Source: Croceivirga lutea (GTDB lineage: Bacteria; Bacteroidota; Bacteroidia; Flavobacteriales; Flavobacteriaceae). Taken from it: a DNA stretch of 64,000 nt. The DNA is taken from assembly GCF_014235875.1 (NCBI RefSeq), contig NZ_JACJUK010000004.1:186001-250000 (forward strand), written 5' to 3'. Made by a program: the position numbers and the translations under genes. Below, one piece after another: positions 41,985 to 50,523 of this stretch (its first letter is position 1; every line of letters starts with the position of its first letter). The notes under the pieces are model-generated. The model was not told the origin of the DNA, did no database searches, and saw only the letters and a list, made by a program, of their open reading frames with translations.

Positions 41985-43639
41985 TTTCCTCCACTAGATA
42001 TTGGTTTTTAATAGCGTTAATTGTCTTAGTTTACGTAGCAGGCTTATTTGTAACGCTTTTTGAAAATGACTCTGCTCAGTTCGCAGTTATGGCTATGCGA
42101 ATGGTTCAAGAAAATGATTTTATAAATTTATTTAAAGGACCAAATGAATACCTAGACAAACCTCATATGCATTACTGGCTAGCAGCATTGTCTATGAAAA
42201 TTTTTGGTATCCATCATTGGGCGTATAGAATTCCAGGGGTATTAGCCATTTTTTTAGGAGCTTACAGCTGTTTTGGATTAGGAAAACTATTATACAGTAA
42301 ACCCGTTGGTAGATTTGCAGCATTAATTTTTCTTACTTGCCAAACCATTGTGCTTAGTGGCATAGATGTTAGAACAGATGCCGTTTTAACAGGTTTTGCA
42401 ATTTTATCAATATGGCAATTAGTGGCATATATAGAAAAAGACAATCTTAACAACTTACTGTTGGGTGCTTTTGGCGCAGGTATGGCTTTTTCAACAAAAG
42501 GTCAGATTGCTTTGGTGGTCATTGGCATTTGTATTCTTTGTCATTTAGCCTACACCCGTAAATGGAAAATGCTTTTCAGCTGGAAAGTTCTGGCTGCTCT
42601 AGCCATTTTTGGTTTTACAATTGCGCCTATGCTGTTTGCGTATTACCAACAGTTTGATTTGCACCCAGAAAAAGTTATCCGTGGAAGAACAAATAGAAGC
42701 GGAATATTTTTCATTTTATGGGAACAAAGTTTCGAAAGAATGAGTGGGCAAGGCGTAGGTAAAAATAGTAGCGACTACTTTTTCTTTTTTCACACTTTTC
42801 TATGGGTATTTCTGCCTTGGACAGTCTTAGCTCTGTACGCTATTTGGTGGCGAGGAAAAGCATTTGTGAATCTAAAATTTCGTTACCAAAAAGGTTTTGA
42901 ATTTTTAAGCCTAGGCGGTATTGTTATAATTATGTTCATCATAAGTTTTGCACAATTTAAATTACCGCATTATATGAATGTTATAATGCCTCTATTTTCA
43001 ATCTTAACGGCATCTTACATTCATAAACTTTACAAATCAGCCAAGAAGGTAGAAAAGAAGACCTTATTAATTGTACAACACTTTATTCTTTGTTTGGTTT
43101 TTATTTTTAGTGTTTTAGTCTGTTTTTACATATTTCCATTTTCTAAATGGTATGCCTATGTATTGTTTCTTATTTTATTAGGAATGATAGTGTATTACGC
43201 ATTAAAAATTGAGGCGCCCTATATGAAATTGGTTACTTTATCAGTAGCGAGTTCTTTGCTATTAAATTTGGTTATGAATATGCAATTTTATCCAGATTTA
43301 TTAGGGTATCAAGCGGGTTCTACAATGGCACAAGTAATTAAGGAGCAAAACATTCCTGTAGACAAGATTTATAAAATTTCTGAAGAACATACCTGGGCTT
43401 TAGATTTTTACAATAGAAAGCCTGTTAAAATAACTACGTTGACAGAGCTTTCTACAAAAAAAGATGTTTGGGTATATGTTAATGAAAAAGAGATGGACGC
43501 ACTTTTTCAAGCTAATTTTGATTGGGACCAACAATGGACCGTAGATAATTTTAGAATAACCAGATTACAGGTAAAGTTTTTAAATCCCACAACACGCGGT
43601 AGTAAACTAAACAAAAAATATTTGTTGCACCTGTACTAG
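41981..43639 (+). CDS. Glycosyltransferase family 39 (ArnT/PMT-like) membrane protein
   Basis: A 552-residue polytopic protein with about eleven helices. The first extracytoplasmic loop carries the acidic motif LFENDSAQFAVMAMRM and YLDKPHMHYWLAALS, typical of lipid-phosphate-sugar dependent transferases of the ArnT/PMT group. The C-terminal third has further helices and a soluble tail. It probably moves a sugar from a polyprenyl-phosphate carrier to lipid A or a protein outside the membrane. The start is TTG at 41981, overlapping the PAP2 stop (TTGA); no ATG is near the conserved N-terminus. The GT2 gene at 44489-45451 could make the lipid-linked donor. Confidence 0.87.
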   Translation: MISSTRYWFLIALIVLVYVAGLFVTLFENDSAQFAVMAMRMVQENDFINLFKGPNEYLDKPHMHYWLAALSMKIFGIHHWAYRIPGVLAIFLGAYSCFGLGKLLYSKPVGRFAALIFLTCQTIVLSGIDVRTDAVLTGFAILSIWQLVAYIEKDNLNNLLLGAFGAGMAFSTKGQIALVVIGICILCHLAYTRKWKMLFSWKVLAALAIFGFTIAPMLFAYYQQFDLHPEKVIRGRTNRSGIFFILWEQSFERMSGQGVGKNSSDYFFFFHTFLWVFLPWTVLALYAIWWRGKAFVNLKFRYQKGFEFLSLGGIVIIMFIISFAQFKLPHYMNVIMPLFSILTASYIHKLYKSAKKVEKKTLLIVQHFILCLVFIFSVLVCFYIFPFSKWYAYVLFLILLGMIVYYALKIEAPYMKLVTLSVASSLLLNLVMNMQFYPDLLGYQAGSTMAQVIKEQNIPVDKIYKISEEHTWALDFYNRKPVKITTLTELSTKKDVWVYVNEKEMDALFQANFDWDQQWTVDNFRITRLQVKFLNPTTRGSKLNKKYLLHLY

Positions 43640-44511
43640 TCTACTGTGGTTAGTTTTGGTTTTTTAAAATGATAACCTATCCCTGTAAGAGAAACTAAGG
43701 CAGTAATTAAAAAGAAGACAAAACTAATACCAATTGCTGTTCCGGCATCTAAACCCAACCATTTAGAGCCATATAAAAAAGTAACCTCTCTACTACCAAT
43801 ACCACCTATAGTTAATGGTATTACTGAAACTACCGAAGAAACCATAAAAATAAAGAGGTAGGCTAATTCATTTATGTTCACGCCTAAAGCCAGCATAATG
43901 CAGTATGTGGCTCCTAATTGAATTAGTTGTAGAACAGCTGAATACCAAAAAGAACCCCAAAAAGCGGGCAAAGCATAGGAGAACCATAGCTTATTTATAA
44001 ACCAAAAAGTAAGTATTCCAATAGGTATGGCTAGCCATAAAATCCAATCGTATCCATTTAGAAAAGGGAGTTTTACAAAATACGCTAAAGCAAGTGCATA
44101 AATTAAAATGAGCAACATACCACTAAGTCTATCAAGCAATAAAACGCCTACTACTTTTTTAGTTCCTGTTTTAAACTGTTTTTGAATTACGTAACCTTTA
44201 TAAGCATCTCCGCCTATACCTCCTGGCAGAAATAGATTGTAAAACATACCTAACAAATAAAGCTTTAGGTTACTTAGTTGACTCAATTTTACATTAATAG
44301 TATGAAAATATAAATTCAATCTAAAAGAATTTAGCACCTTAGAAAGTACAAATAGTAAGATAGCTAAAGACAGCCACCACGGATTGGCAGATTTTAAAAC
44401 TTTGGCAACTTCAGTAAAATCTATTTTGGTAAAAATAAAATAGAGTAGGGCAGCACTAACTATTAGTTTTACTAGTGTAGTTAAAAGTTTACGCTGCTTT
44501 TCCGTCACCAA
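43636..44511 (-). CDS. Flippase-like / LPG-synthase transmembrane domain protein (UPF0104)
   Basis: A 291-residue membrane protein with about eight helices (PF03706 type). The signature YNLFLPGGIGGDAYKGY (about residues 91-107) and the later IPLTIGGIGSREV are characteristic. Related proteins act with glycosyltransferases as polyprenyl-linked sugar flippases or associated factors. The soluble lysyl-transfer domain of true MprF is absent. Start is TTG 44511 or GTG 44508; both overlap the upstream GT2 gene by about 20 bases. Its end overlaps the convergent GT39 gene by four bases. Confidence 0.88.
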   Translation of the reverse strand: MVTEKQRKLLTTLVKLIVSAALLYFIFTKIDFTEVAKVLKSANPWWLSLAILLFVLSKVLNSFRLNLYFHTINVKLSQLSNLKLYLLGMFYNLFLPGGIGGDAYKGYVIQKQFKTGTKKVVGVLLLDRLSGMLLILIYALALAYFVKLPFLNGYDWILWLAIPIGILTFWFINKLWFSYALPAFWGSFWYSAVLQLIQLGATYCIMLALGVNINELAYLFIFMVSSVVSVIPLTIGGIGSREVTFLYGSKWLGLDAGTAIGISFVFFLITALVSLTGIGYHFKKPKLTTVD

Positions 44512-45451
44512 TGCTTACTTTTTTAATTCGGTATGGTCTTTTGCTTTGAGATTCGTAATAGGTTCTAATTAGCAACTCCATGACAATACCAATGGTAAAT
44601 AATTGAATTCCACCTAAAATAAACATCATTCCGAAAATTAATAAAGGTCTTGTTCCAATATCTTGACCAAAACCAAACTTTACAATAAGTAGATACATTT
44701 CTATAAATACTCCAAGAATGATTAAGAGAAATCCAAAAATTCCGAATAAGTGTATAGGTCTTTGAAAGTATTTACGAATAAATAGCAGTAACATCATATC
44801 TGCAACTACTTTAAATACACGTTCTAGGCCGTATTTAGATTTACCTGCATGCCTGGCATGATGTTTAACGGGTACTTGTTTTATTTGTGCACCTTCTAAA
44901 AAAGCTAAAAGAGTAATAAAGCGATGCATTTCACCATAAAGATTCAAACCTTTAGCAATGTCTTTTGTAAACACTTTTAGAGCACAGCCGTTATCTTTAA
45001 TATCTAATTTTGTTACCCTTCTAACCAGAAAGTTTGCAATTTTAGAAGGTATTTTCTTTACTAGTGAATCTTTTCGTTTTTGTCGTATACCGGTAATTAA
45101 ATCGTATTCACCTTCTTCAGCCAATGCTAACATTTGCGGAATATCAGATGGGTCGTTTTGTAAATCACCATCCATGGTAATAATATAATCGCCCTGAGCA
45201 TAATCAATACCGGCAGCTAGAGCCAGACTTTGACCGTAATTTTTTTTAAGTTGAATTAGATGAACTAAACTATCATCCATTTCTAAAACCACTTTTCTTG
45301 TTTGGTCAGTAGAAAAATCGTCGACGTATACTATTTGATAGTTGTAACCCTTTAGACTTTCGTGTATTTTTTCTGTTAATAGCAATACATTGTCTTGTTC
45401 ATTATAAAGTGGAACAACTATTGAAAGAAAAGCATTGGTAACCGGACTCAT
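44489..45451 (-). CDS. Polyprenyl-phosphate glycosyltransferase, family 2 (ArnC/DPM1-like)
   Basis: A 320-residue protein with an N-terminal GT-A domain (LSIVVPLYNEQDNV, IVYVDDFSTDQT, YIITMDGDLQNDP, and HARHAGKSKYG near residue 200). Two C-terminal transmembrane helices (about 233-290) follow. This is the architecture of dolichyl/undecaprenyl-phosphate sugar synthases such as ArnC and GtrB. It would load a sugar onto undecaprenyl phosphate. Together with the flippase-like protein and the GT39 across the convergent junction, it can form a complete load, flip and transfer pathway. Confidence 0.9.
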   Translation of the reverse strand: MSPVTNAFLSIVVPLYNEQDNVLLLTEKIHESLKGYNYQIVYVDDFSTDQTRKVVLEMDDSLVHLIQLKKNYGQSLALAAGIDYAQGDYIITMDGDLQNDPSDIPQMLALAEEGEYDLITGIRQKRKDSLVKKIPSKIANFLVRRVTKLDIKDNGCALKVFTKDIAKGLNLYGEMHRFITLLAFLEGAQIKQVPVKHHARHAGKSKYGLERVFKVVADMMLLLFIRKYFQRPIHLFGIFGFLLIILGVFIEMYLLIVKFGFGQDIGTRPLLIFGMMFILGGIQLFTIGIVMELLIRTYYESQSKRPYRIKKVSIGDGKAA

Positions 45452-45485
45452 AGGAAGGCTTAAAATCGGCCCAAATTTAGGGTTT

Positions 45486-46520
45486 TTATTTATGAAATGA
45501 ATTTACCAATTTACTTGCTGCTCTAAATGGAGAAATTGCCTTAGTTTCTATCTGTTTTAGGGTTTCTTCTACTGCAGATGTAAAGCCTTTATCTTCAAAA
45601 TAAACTGCCTTTAATAGGTTTTCTACATTTTGTAAAAACCACTGTTTTAGTTGTTTTAAACGATTGTCTTCTAAATAACCATTGGTTGCCATTTGTTTGT
45701 AGAATTCATTAACTAACGACCAAATGTCTTCAATACCTTGTTTTTCTGTAGAAGATGCCAATAAAACCTTTGGTAGCCAACCATTTTCTTTTGGCGGATA
45801 TAAATGCAAAGCACGTTCAAATTCTACTTTTGCTAGTTTAGAGGGCTTTACGTTATCGCCATCGGCTTTATTGATTACAATAGCATCCGCCATTTCAATT
45901 ATACCTCTTTTAATGCCTTGTAATTCATCACCAGCACCAGCTAATTTTAATAAAAGAAAAAAATCAACCATACTGTGAACAATAGTTTCACTTTGACCTA
46001 CTCCAACGGTTTCCACGAGAATAACATCATACCCAGCAGCTTCGCATAACACTATAGTTTCTCTGGTTTTTCTAGTAACACCACCTAAGCTAGTTCCTGC
46101 TGGTGAAGGCCGAATAAAAGCAAGAGGGTCTTTAGCTAAGGTTTCCATTCTAGTTTTATCACCCAAAATACTTCCACTGCTTAAGCTACTTGTAGGGTCA
46201 ACTGCTAAAACCGCTACTTTTTTACCATGGGTAGTTAGGTGTTTTCCAAAGGCTTCTATAAAGGTACTTTTACCAGCACCGGGCACCCCAGTTACCCCAA
46301 TTCTTATAGTTGTATTGGTATGTTTAATACATTTTTCTAAAAGTTGATTTGCCAATTCATAATGAGCCAATTTTGAACTTTCTACTAAAGTGATAGCTTT
46401 AGATAACGAGGCACGGTCATTAGATATAAGACCATTGTAAAGCGTTTCAATATTAAAAAGTTGTTCTTTTTTGAGTTGTAGCGCTTTTCGCTTTGCTTCG
46501 TTTTTTAGCCTGTTTTTCAA
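45486..46520 (-). CDS. meaB: Methylmalonyl-CoA mutase-associated GTPase MeaB
   Basis: A 344-residue G3E GTPase. The P-loop reads GVPGAGKST (residues 78-86), followed by VDPTSSLSSGSILGDKTRM, the switch region FIRPSPAGTSLGGV, VETVGVGQSE and the base motif NKAD. It protects and gates adenosylcobalamin loading of methylmalonyl-CoA mutase. The start is TTG at 46518-46520; no ATG is near. The mutase genes are not in the window, but a probable cobalamin adenosyltransferase end lies at the right edge, consistent with a B12-dependent propionate pathway. Confidence 0.94.
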   Translation of the reverse strand: MKNRLKNEAKRKALQLKKEQLFNIETLYNGLISNDRASLSKAITLVESSKLAHYELANQLLEKCIKHTNTTIRIGVTGVPGAGKSTFIEAFGKHLTTHGKKVAVLAVDPTSSLSSGSILGDKTRMETLAKDPLAFIRPSPAGTSLGGVTRKTRETIVLCEAAGYDVILVETVGVGQSETIVHSMVDFFLLLKLAGAGDELQGIKRGIIEMADAIVINKADGDNVKPSKLAKVEFERALHLYPPKENGWLPKVLLASSTEKQGIEDIWSLVNEFYKQMATNGYLEDNRLKQLKQWFLQNVENLLKAVYFEDKGFTSAVEETLKQIETKAISPFRAASKLVNSFHK

Positions 46521-46633
46521 TTTTTAGAATTTATTTAAACCTTAAAGGTAGAAGTTTCACAGAAATTTAATAGTTGGTATTTAGAGGATGAACCATCTAT
46601 TCGTAAATTTTCAATGATTTTAAAACAGATATA

Positions 46634-47062
46634 ATGAAAACAATTTTTGAAACTTCAGCTACAAATTCCGGCGGTAGAGCTGGCCACGTTAAAAGCGAAG
46701 ATGGAAATATAGATTTAGATATTAGAATGCCAAAAGCAGATGGCGTTCAACCAGATAACTCTACAAACCCTGAACAGTTATTTGCAGCAGCATACTCTAG
46801 TTGTTTTGCTGGTGCATTACAACATGTAGCCAAAGAAGATGGAATAGATGATTTAGGAGATTTTAATGTAACGGCAACGGTTTCATTTAATAATGACGAA
46901 GATGGTTTTTTCATAGAAGCTACCTTAGATTCTTATTTACCTACCGTTGATAAAACTAAAGGTGAAGAATTAATTAACGCAGCTCATGAAATTTGTCCTT
47001 ATAGCAAGGCCACAAGAGATAATATTACAGTGCACTTAAATTTAATGGTTGAAGTAGACTAG
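46634..47062 (+). CDS. Organic hydroperoxide resistance protein (Ohr/OsmC family)
   Basis: A 142-residue thiol peroxidase. The peroxidatic Cys57 is in YSSCFAGAL and the resolving Cys121 in HEICPYSKATRDNI. Arg15 in GGRAGHV and Glu47 in NPEQLF complete the active site of Ohr. It reduces organic hydroperoxides in the cytoplasm using lipoylated partners. It stands alone with a strong terminator behind it. No ohrR-type regulator is adjacent. Confidence 0.93.
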   Translation: MKTIFETSATNSGGRAGHVKSEDGNIDLDIRMPKADGVQPDNSTNPEQLFAAAYSSCFAGALQHVAKEDGIDDLGDFNVTATVSFNNDEDGFFIEATLDSYLPTVDKTKGEELINAAHEICPYSKATRDNITVHLNLMVEVD

Positions 47063-47088
47063 CACCATTTTATATACATAATAGTTAG

Positions 47089-47113
47089 AAATCCCGCTAC
47101 GGCGGGATTTTTT
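47089..47113 (+). terminator. Intrinsic terminator after the ohr-type gene
   Basis: AAATCCCGC (47089-47097) pairs perfectly with GCGGGATTT (47102-47110) around the loop TACG, followed by more T residues. GC-rich stem plus T run is a textbook intrinsic terminator. Confidence 0.93.
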
Positions 47114-47198
47114 AGTTAAAAAGTGTTAAAATGAATCTGTTCTGCCACATTAACTTTTTTCTAAAGTCCTTAAATTAAACAACAGCAATCCAACCATT

Positions 47199-47732
47199 TT
47201 GTTAGTAGAGCTCATAAAAAAATGTAAAGCTAATGACCGTAAAGCGCAGATGATGCTTTACAGCAAATATTGTGATGGAATGTTTTGTGTAGCGATGCGA
47301 TTTGTGAAAAATGAAGATGATGCAGAAGATATATTACAAGATGCATTTATAAAAGCTTTTCAGCGTCTAGACCAATTTAGCGGAGAGGTAAGTTTTGGAG
47401 CATGGTTAAAACGCATTGTAGTCAACCGAAGCATAGATTTTTTAAAAGCACAACATCAAAAAACAATAGCATTAGATGAAGGTTACATGCATGTTACTGA
47501 GGATGAGAATTGGAGTGTTGAACATGAAGTTGATTTAGAAGAAATTAAAAAACTGATTTCTGCATTACCAGAAAAATACAAATACGTTGTACAGTTGTTT
47601 TTAATAGAAGGGTATGATCACAGTGAAATTTCAGAAATATTAGGAATTACTGAAACAGCATCAAGAACAAGATTGTTGCGAGCTAAAGCAAAATTAAAAG
47701 AAGAACTTAAAGCATTGAATTATGGCACATGA
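47199..47732 (+). CDS. RNA polymerase ECF-type sigma factor
   Basis: A 177-residue protein with sigma-70 region 2 (FVKNEDDAEDILQDAFIKAF, about residues 29-48) and region 4 (LPEKYKYVVQLFLIEGYDHS then EILGITETASRTRLLRAK, about 122-165). No sigma region 3 or N-terminal extension is present. The start is TTG at 47199, giving LVELIKKCKANDRKAQ. The downstream gene, a one-helix protein, overlaps by 11 bases and is the likely anti-sigma factor. The third gene of the run also overlaps, so all three are one operon. Confidence 0.93.
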   Translation: MLVELIKKCKANDRKAQMMLYSKYCDGMFCVAMRFVKNEDDAEDILQDAFIKAFQRLDQFSGEVSFGAWLKRIVVNRSIDFLKAQHQKTIALDEGYMHVTEDENWSVEHEVDLEEIKKLISALPEKYKYVVQLFLIEGYDHSEISEILGITETASRTRLLRAKAKLKEELKALNYGT

Positions 47733-48315
47733 TTTAAGAGAGTTATTTGAGAAGGAAAGAAGCCAAAAGCAATTTCAGATGAAAAAAGGTCATGAGGATC
47801 GTTTCTTAGACCTCTTAGAAAAAGAATTACCAGTAGAAGATAAAAGGTCTTTTAACTTTTGGTGGTTGGGTATTGCAGCTTCGGTTACCATCTTGGTAAG
47901 TGTAGGTGTATATTTTATAACACAGCATGGTAAACAGACAGAGATGCCAACCCAAGTAGTTTCTACTACCAACGCAGATATGCCTAAGCAAAATCAAATA
48001 GGTTTAGGAGACTTATCACCAGACTTGCAAAAGCTAGAAACCTATTATGTAGCCAATATAAATTTAGCGTTATCCAAGGTTGAGATTAGTGATGACAACA
48101 AAGAAATTGTTGATGGCTATTTAGAACAACTAGAAGAACTCAATCAAGAATATATAGCGCTTAATTCAGAATTAAATGAAATTGGACCAAATGATCAAAC
48201 AATTGCGGCCATGGTTCAAAACTTGCAACTACGTGCACAATTGTTGCAAAAGTTAAACGAGAAATTAAATCAATTAAAAACGTCAAAAAATGCACAGAGT
48301 AACCATATTATTTAG
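47722..48315 (+). CDS. Probable single-pass anti-sigma factor
   Basis: A 197-residue protein with a basic/acidic cytoplasmic N-terminus (LRELFEKERSQKQFQMKKG), one transmembrane helix at about residues 46-66 (WWLGIAASVTILVSVGVYF), and an extracytoplasmic part. That part is Leu/Glu-rich and probably a coiled coil (about 105-190, for example QLEELNQEYIALNSELNEIG). Position and topology fit an anti-sigma factor for the adjacent ECF sigma, but no zinc HxxxCxxC motif is seen. Starts and ends overlap both neighbours (11 and 26 bases). Confidence 0.75.
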   Translation: MAHDLRELFEKERSQKQFQMKKGHEDRFLDLLEKELPVEDKRSFNFWWLGIAASVTILVSVGVYFITQHGKQTEMPTQVVSTTNADMPKQNQIGLGDLSPDLQKLETYYVANINLALSKVEISDDNKEIVDGYLEQLEELNQEYIALNSELNEIGPNDQTIAAMVQNLQLRAQLLQKLNEKLNQLKTSKNAQSNHII

Positions 48316-49738
48316 TGTCACCCTATTGCTCATATCAGTTAGTATTAGGGCACAAGAGTCTAAAACGTTTAAAGAATCTTTTAAAGTAGCCAATGATGCT
48401 GTTTTAGCTTTGAATACAACGCATGCAGATATTGAATTTGAAACTTGGGATAAAAACGAAGTGGAGATTATAGCCACAATAACTTTAGAAAATGCGAGTA
48501 AAGAAGAAGCCGAAGAATATTTTAAAAACAATCCGTTAAGTATTTCTGGTAATAGCAGTCTTGTAGAGGTAAGTACAAATAATAGTACCTCATGGTTACA
48601 TTCATTTTTAGGAAGTGATATCGACTTTAATTTTGATTTTGAACCCTTTTTCGATGCTATTGAAATTCCTGATTTACCAGAGATTGCGGTTTTACCAGAA
48701 ATGCCGCCTTTACCGCCAATGCCACCCGTACCCGTAAAATCTTTTGACTACCAAAAGTATAAAGAAGAAGGAGAAAAGTACATTGAAGAGTGGAGTGAAG
48801 AATTTGCCGAAGGTTTTGATGAAGAATATCAAAAAAAGATGGAAGAATGGGGCAAGCGTATGGAAGAGAGAGCAGAAGAGTGGGAAGAACGCAATGCCGA
48901 ACGTTTAGAACGTATGGAAGAACGTATGGAAAAAAGAGCCGAGGAAATGGAAAAACGCCAAGAAGAAATTGCCAAAAGAAGAGAAGAAATCATGGAAAAG
49001 CGTATGGAAGCGCATGAAAAACGAAGAGAGGCTCATGAGAAAAGAAGAGAGCATGTTATTTCAAGGTCTAGTGATGATGGTTCTTCTAGTTTTTACTTTA
49101 TTTCTTCAAGCGGTGATAATAGTAAGTATCAAGTAAAAAAGACCATTAAAATTAAAATGCCAAAATCAGTTAAGCTTAAAATGAATGTAAAGCACGGAGA
49201 GGTTAAGTTAGCAGCAAATACTAAAAATTTAAATGCAAGCTTGCGTTACGCAAGCTTGCTTGCTTCAGCTATTGATGGTGATGCCACAGAAATAAATGCT
49301 GCCTATTCACCAATGGTGATAGAAAATTGGAATGCGGGTAATTTGAGTGCCAAATATTCTGATAAAATTAAATTAGCCACGGTAAAAAACTTGCGATTAA
49401 ATGCCACCTCTTCAAATGTTTTTATTGGTAGAATAGTAGATGACGTTTACATAGTAAACGATTTAGGTAAAACCCAGATAGAAACTATAGATTCCAATTT
49501 TAAACACGTATATATTTCTACCAAAAACGGAGAGCTAAATAGCGGACTACCTCAGCAAGAATTCAATCTAAAAATTGTAGATAAATTTTCTGAAGTAAAC
49601 TATCCTAAAAATTTAAAGGTAAGTGTTGTTAAGAATGATGGTAGTTATATTATTGAAGGTTGTAGAGAAATTAAGAAAAACACCAATCCTTCTTTTGAAG
49701 TAAACACCTCTTATAGTGAAGTTGTATTAAAAGACTAA
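48290..49738 (+). CDS. Exported protein with long charged helix and DUF4097-like beta region
   Basis: A 482-residue exported protein (signal ending SVSIRAQ). A beta-type region (about residues 25-110) is followed by a proline-rich hinge (MPPLPPMPPVPVKS, about 142-155). About 90 residues made almost only of Glu, Lys, Arg, Met and Ala follow (about 165-255, for example EERNAERLERMEERMEKRAE), predicted as a long single alpha-helix or coiled coil. The C-terminal half (about 285-482) is beta-rich and resembles DUF4097-type adhesin/beta-helix sequence. It is the last gene of the ECF sigma operon, so it is probably the envelope effector or sensor of that system. A 25-base perfect palindrome lies in its coding sequence. 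Confidence 0.78.
   Translation: MHRVTILFSVTLLLISVSIRAQESKTFKESFKVANDAVLALNTTHADIEFETWDKNEVEIIATITLENASKEEAEEYFKNNPLSISGNSSLVEVSTNNSTSWLHSFLGSDIDFNFDFEPFFDAIEIPDLPEIAVLPEMPPLPPMPPVPVKSFDYQKYKEEGEKYIEEWSEEFAEGFDEEYQKKMEEWGKRMEERAEEWEERNAERLERMEERMEKRAEEMEKRQEEIAKRREEIMEKRMEAHEKRREAHEKRREHVISRSSDDGSSSFYFISSSGDNSKYQVKKTIKIKMPKSVKLKMNVKHGEVKLAANTKNLNASLRYASLLASAIDGDATEINAAYSPMVIENWNAGNLSAKYSDKIKLATVKNLRLNATSSNVFIGRIVDDVYIVNDLGKTQIETIDSNFKHVYISTKNGELNSGLPQQEFNLKIVDKFSEVNYPKNLKVSVVKNDGSYIIEGCREIKKNTNPSFEVNTSYSEVVLKD
49235..49259. repeat. Perfect palindrome inside a coding region
   Basis: GCAAGCTTGCG (49235-49245), spacer TTA, CGCAAGCTTGC (49249-49259). Both 11-base arms are exactly complementary and contain HindIII-like AAGCTT cores. 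It encodes part of NASLRYASLLASA in the exported operon protein. In RNA it would form a very stable hairpin. Confidence 0.85.
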
Positions 49739-49784
49739 GGTCAAGTAAGAAAACCCAAATCGATTACTACTTGACCTTGGTTTT
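49737..49784 (+). terminator. Terminator of the ECF sigma operon
   Basis: AAGGTCAAGTA (49737-49747) pairs with TACTTGACCTT (49768-49778), a perfect 11-bp stem with a 20-base loop, followed by GGTTTTTT. The stem begins within the stop codon of the exported protein gene. Confidence 0.85.
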
Positions 49785-49792
49785 TTAAATGC

Positions 49793-50467
49793 TTAATGAG
49801 CACTTTCCTTTAGATACTCCTTAAAATTTTCTTTAAATCTATTTAGTCTTGGTATAGAAACCGCTTTAACGTAAGAGTTATTAGGGTTCTTACGCTCAAA
49901 ATCTTGATGGTATTCCTCAGCCTTCCAAAATTTATCAAATTGAGTTACTTCTGTAACAATTGGTCTATCGTACACCATTTCTTTTTCTAACAGTGCTATA
50001 TAGTCGTGAATAATCTTTTGCTCTTTTTCATTCTTATAAAAAGCAATTGAACGGTATTGTGGTCCGCGGTCTGGTCCTTGCCTGTTTAAAGATGTAGGGT
50101 CATGTGAGCCAAAAAATACCTGAACCAAGGCAAAGAAAGAAATCTCTTCTGGGTCATAATAAACCTCTACAGCTTCGGCATGTGTTGTTCTGCCGTAGCC
50201 TACATCTTCATAAGTTGGATTAGCTTCTTTACCACCTGAATAGCCTGAAACTACTTCTTTTACGCCTTTAACGCTTTCAAAAATAGCTTCAACACACCAA
50301 AAACAACCACTAGCAAAGTAAGCAGTTTCATAATCTTGTAGTTCAGCCTCAGTAAAAACTTCTTTTTCTGAGGGTTCATTAGCAGCAGCTAATTGTGGCT
50401 TTTTCTTAGTATTAGATTGGCAAGAAAAAACAACAAGTAATCCTATTAAAAGAAAAATCTTCTTCAT
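49793..50467 (-). CDS. msrA: Peptide-methionine (S)-S-oxide reductase, lipoprotein form
   Basis: A 224-residue enzyme with a lipoprotein signal (LLVVFSC, Cys16), so it is expected in the periplasm or outer membrane. The catalytic motif is GCFWCVEAIF (nucleophile Cys55), followed by SGYSGGKEANPTYEDVG, HAEAVEVYYDP and FFGSHDPTSLNRQG, all typical of MsrA. It repairs oxidised methionines in exported proteins. Resolving cysteines near the C-terminus, present in many MsrA, are not seen (the end is KENFKEYLKESAH), so it probably relies on an external reductant. Confidence 0.94.
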   Translation of the reverse strand: MKKIFLLIGLLVVFSCQSNTKKKPQLAAANEPSEKEVFTEAELQDYETAYFASGCFWCVEAIFESVKGVKEVVSGYSGGKEANPTYEDVGYGRTTHAEAVEVYYDPEEISFFALVQVFFGSHDPTSLNRQGPDRGPQYRSIAFYKNEKEQKIIHDYIALLEKEMVYDRPIVTEVTQFDKFWKAEEYHQDFERKNPNNSYVKAVSIPRLNRFKENFKEYLKESAH

Positions 50468-50523
50468 AACAATTTTTGAGTTTAGTAGTAATTCATTTAA
50501 ACACCTTACAAACTAAGGTTAAA

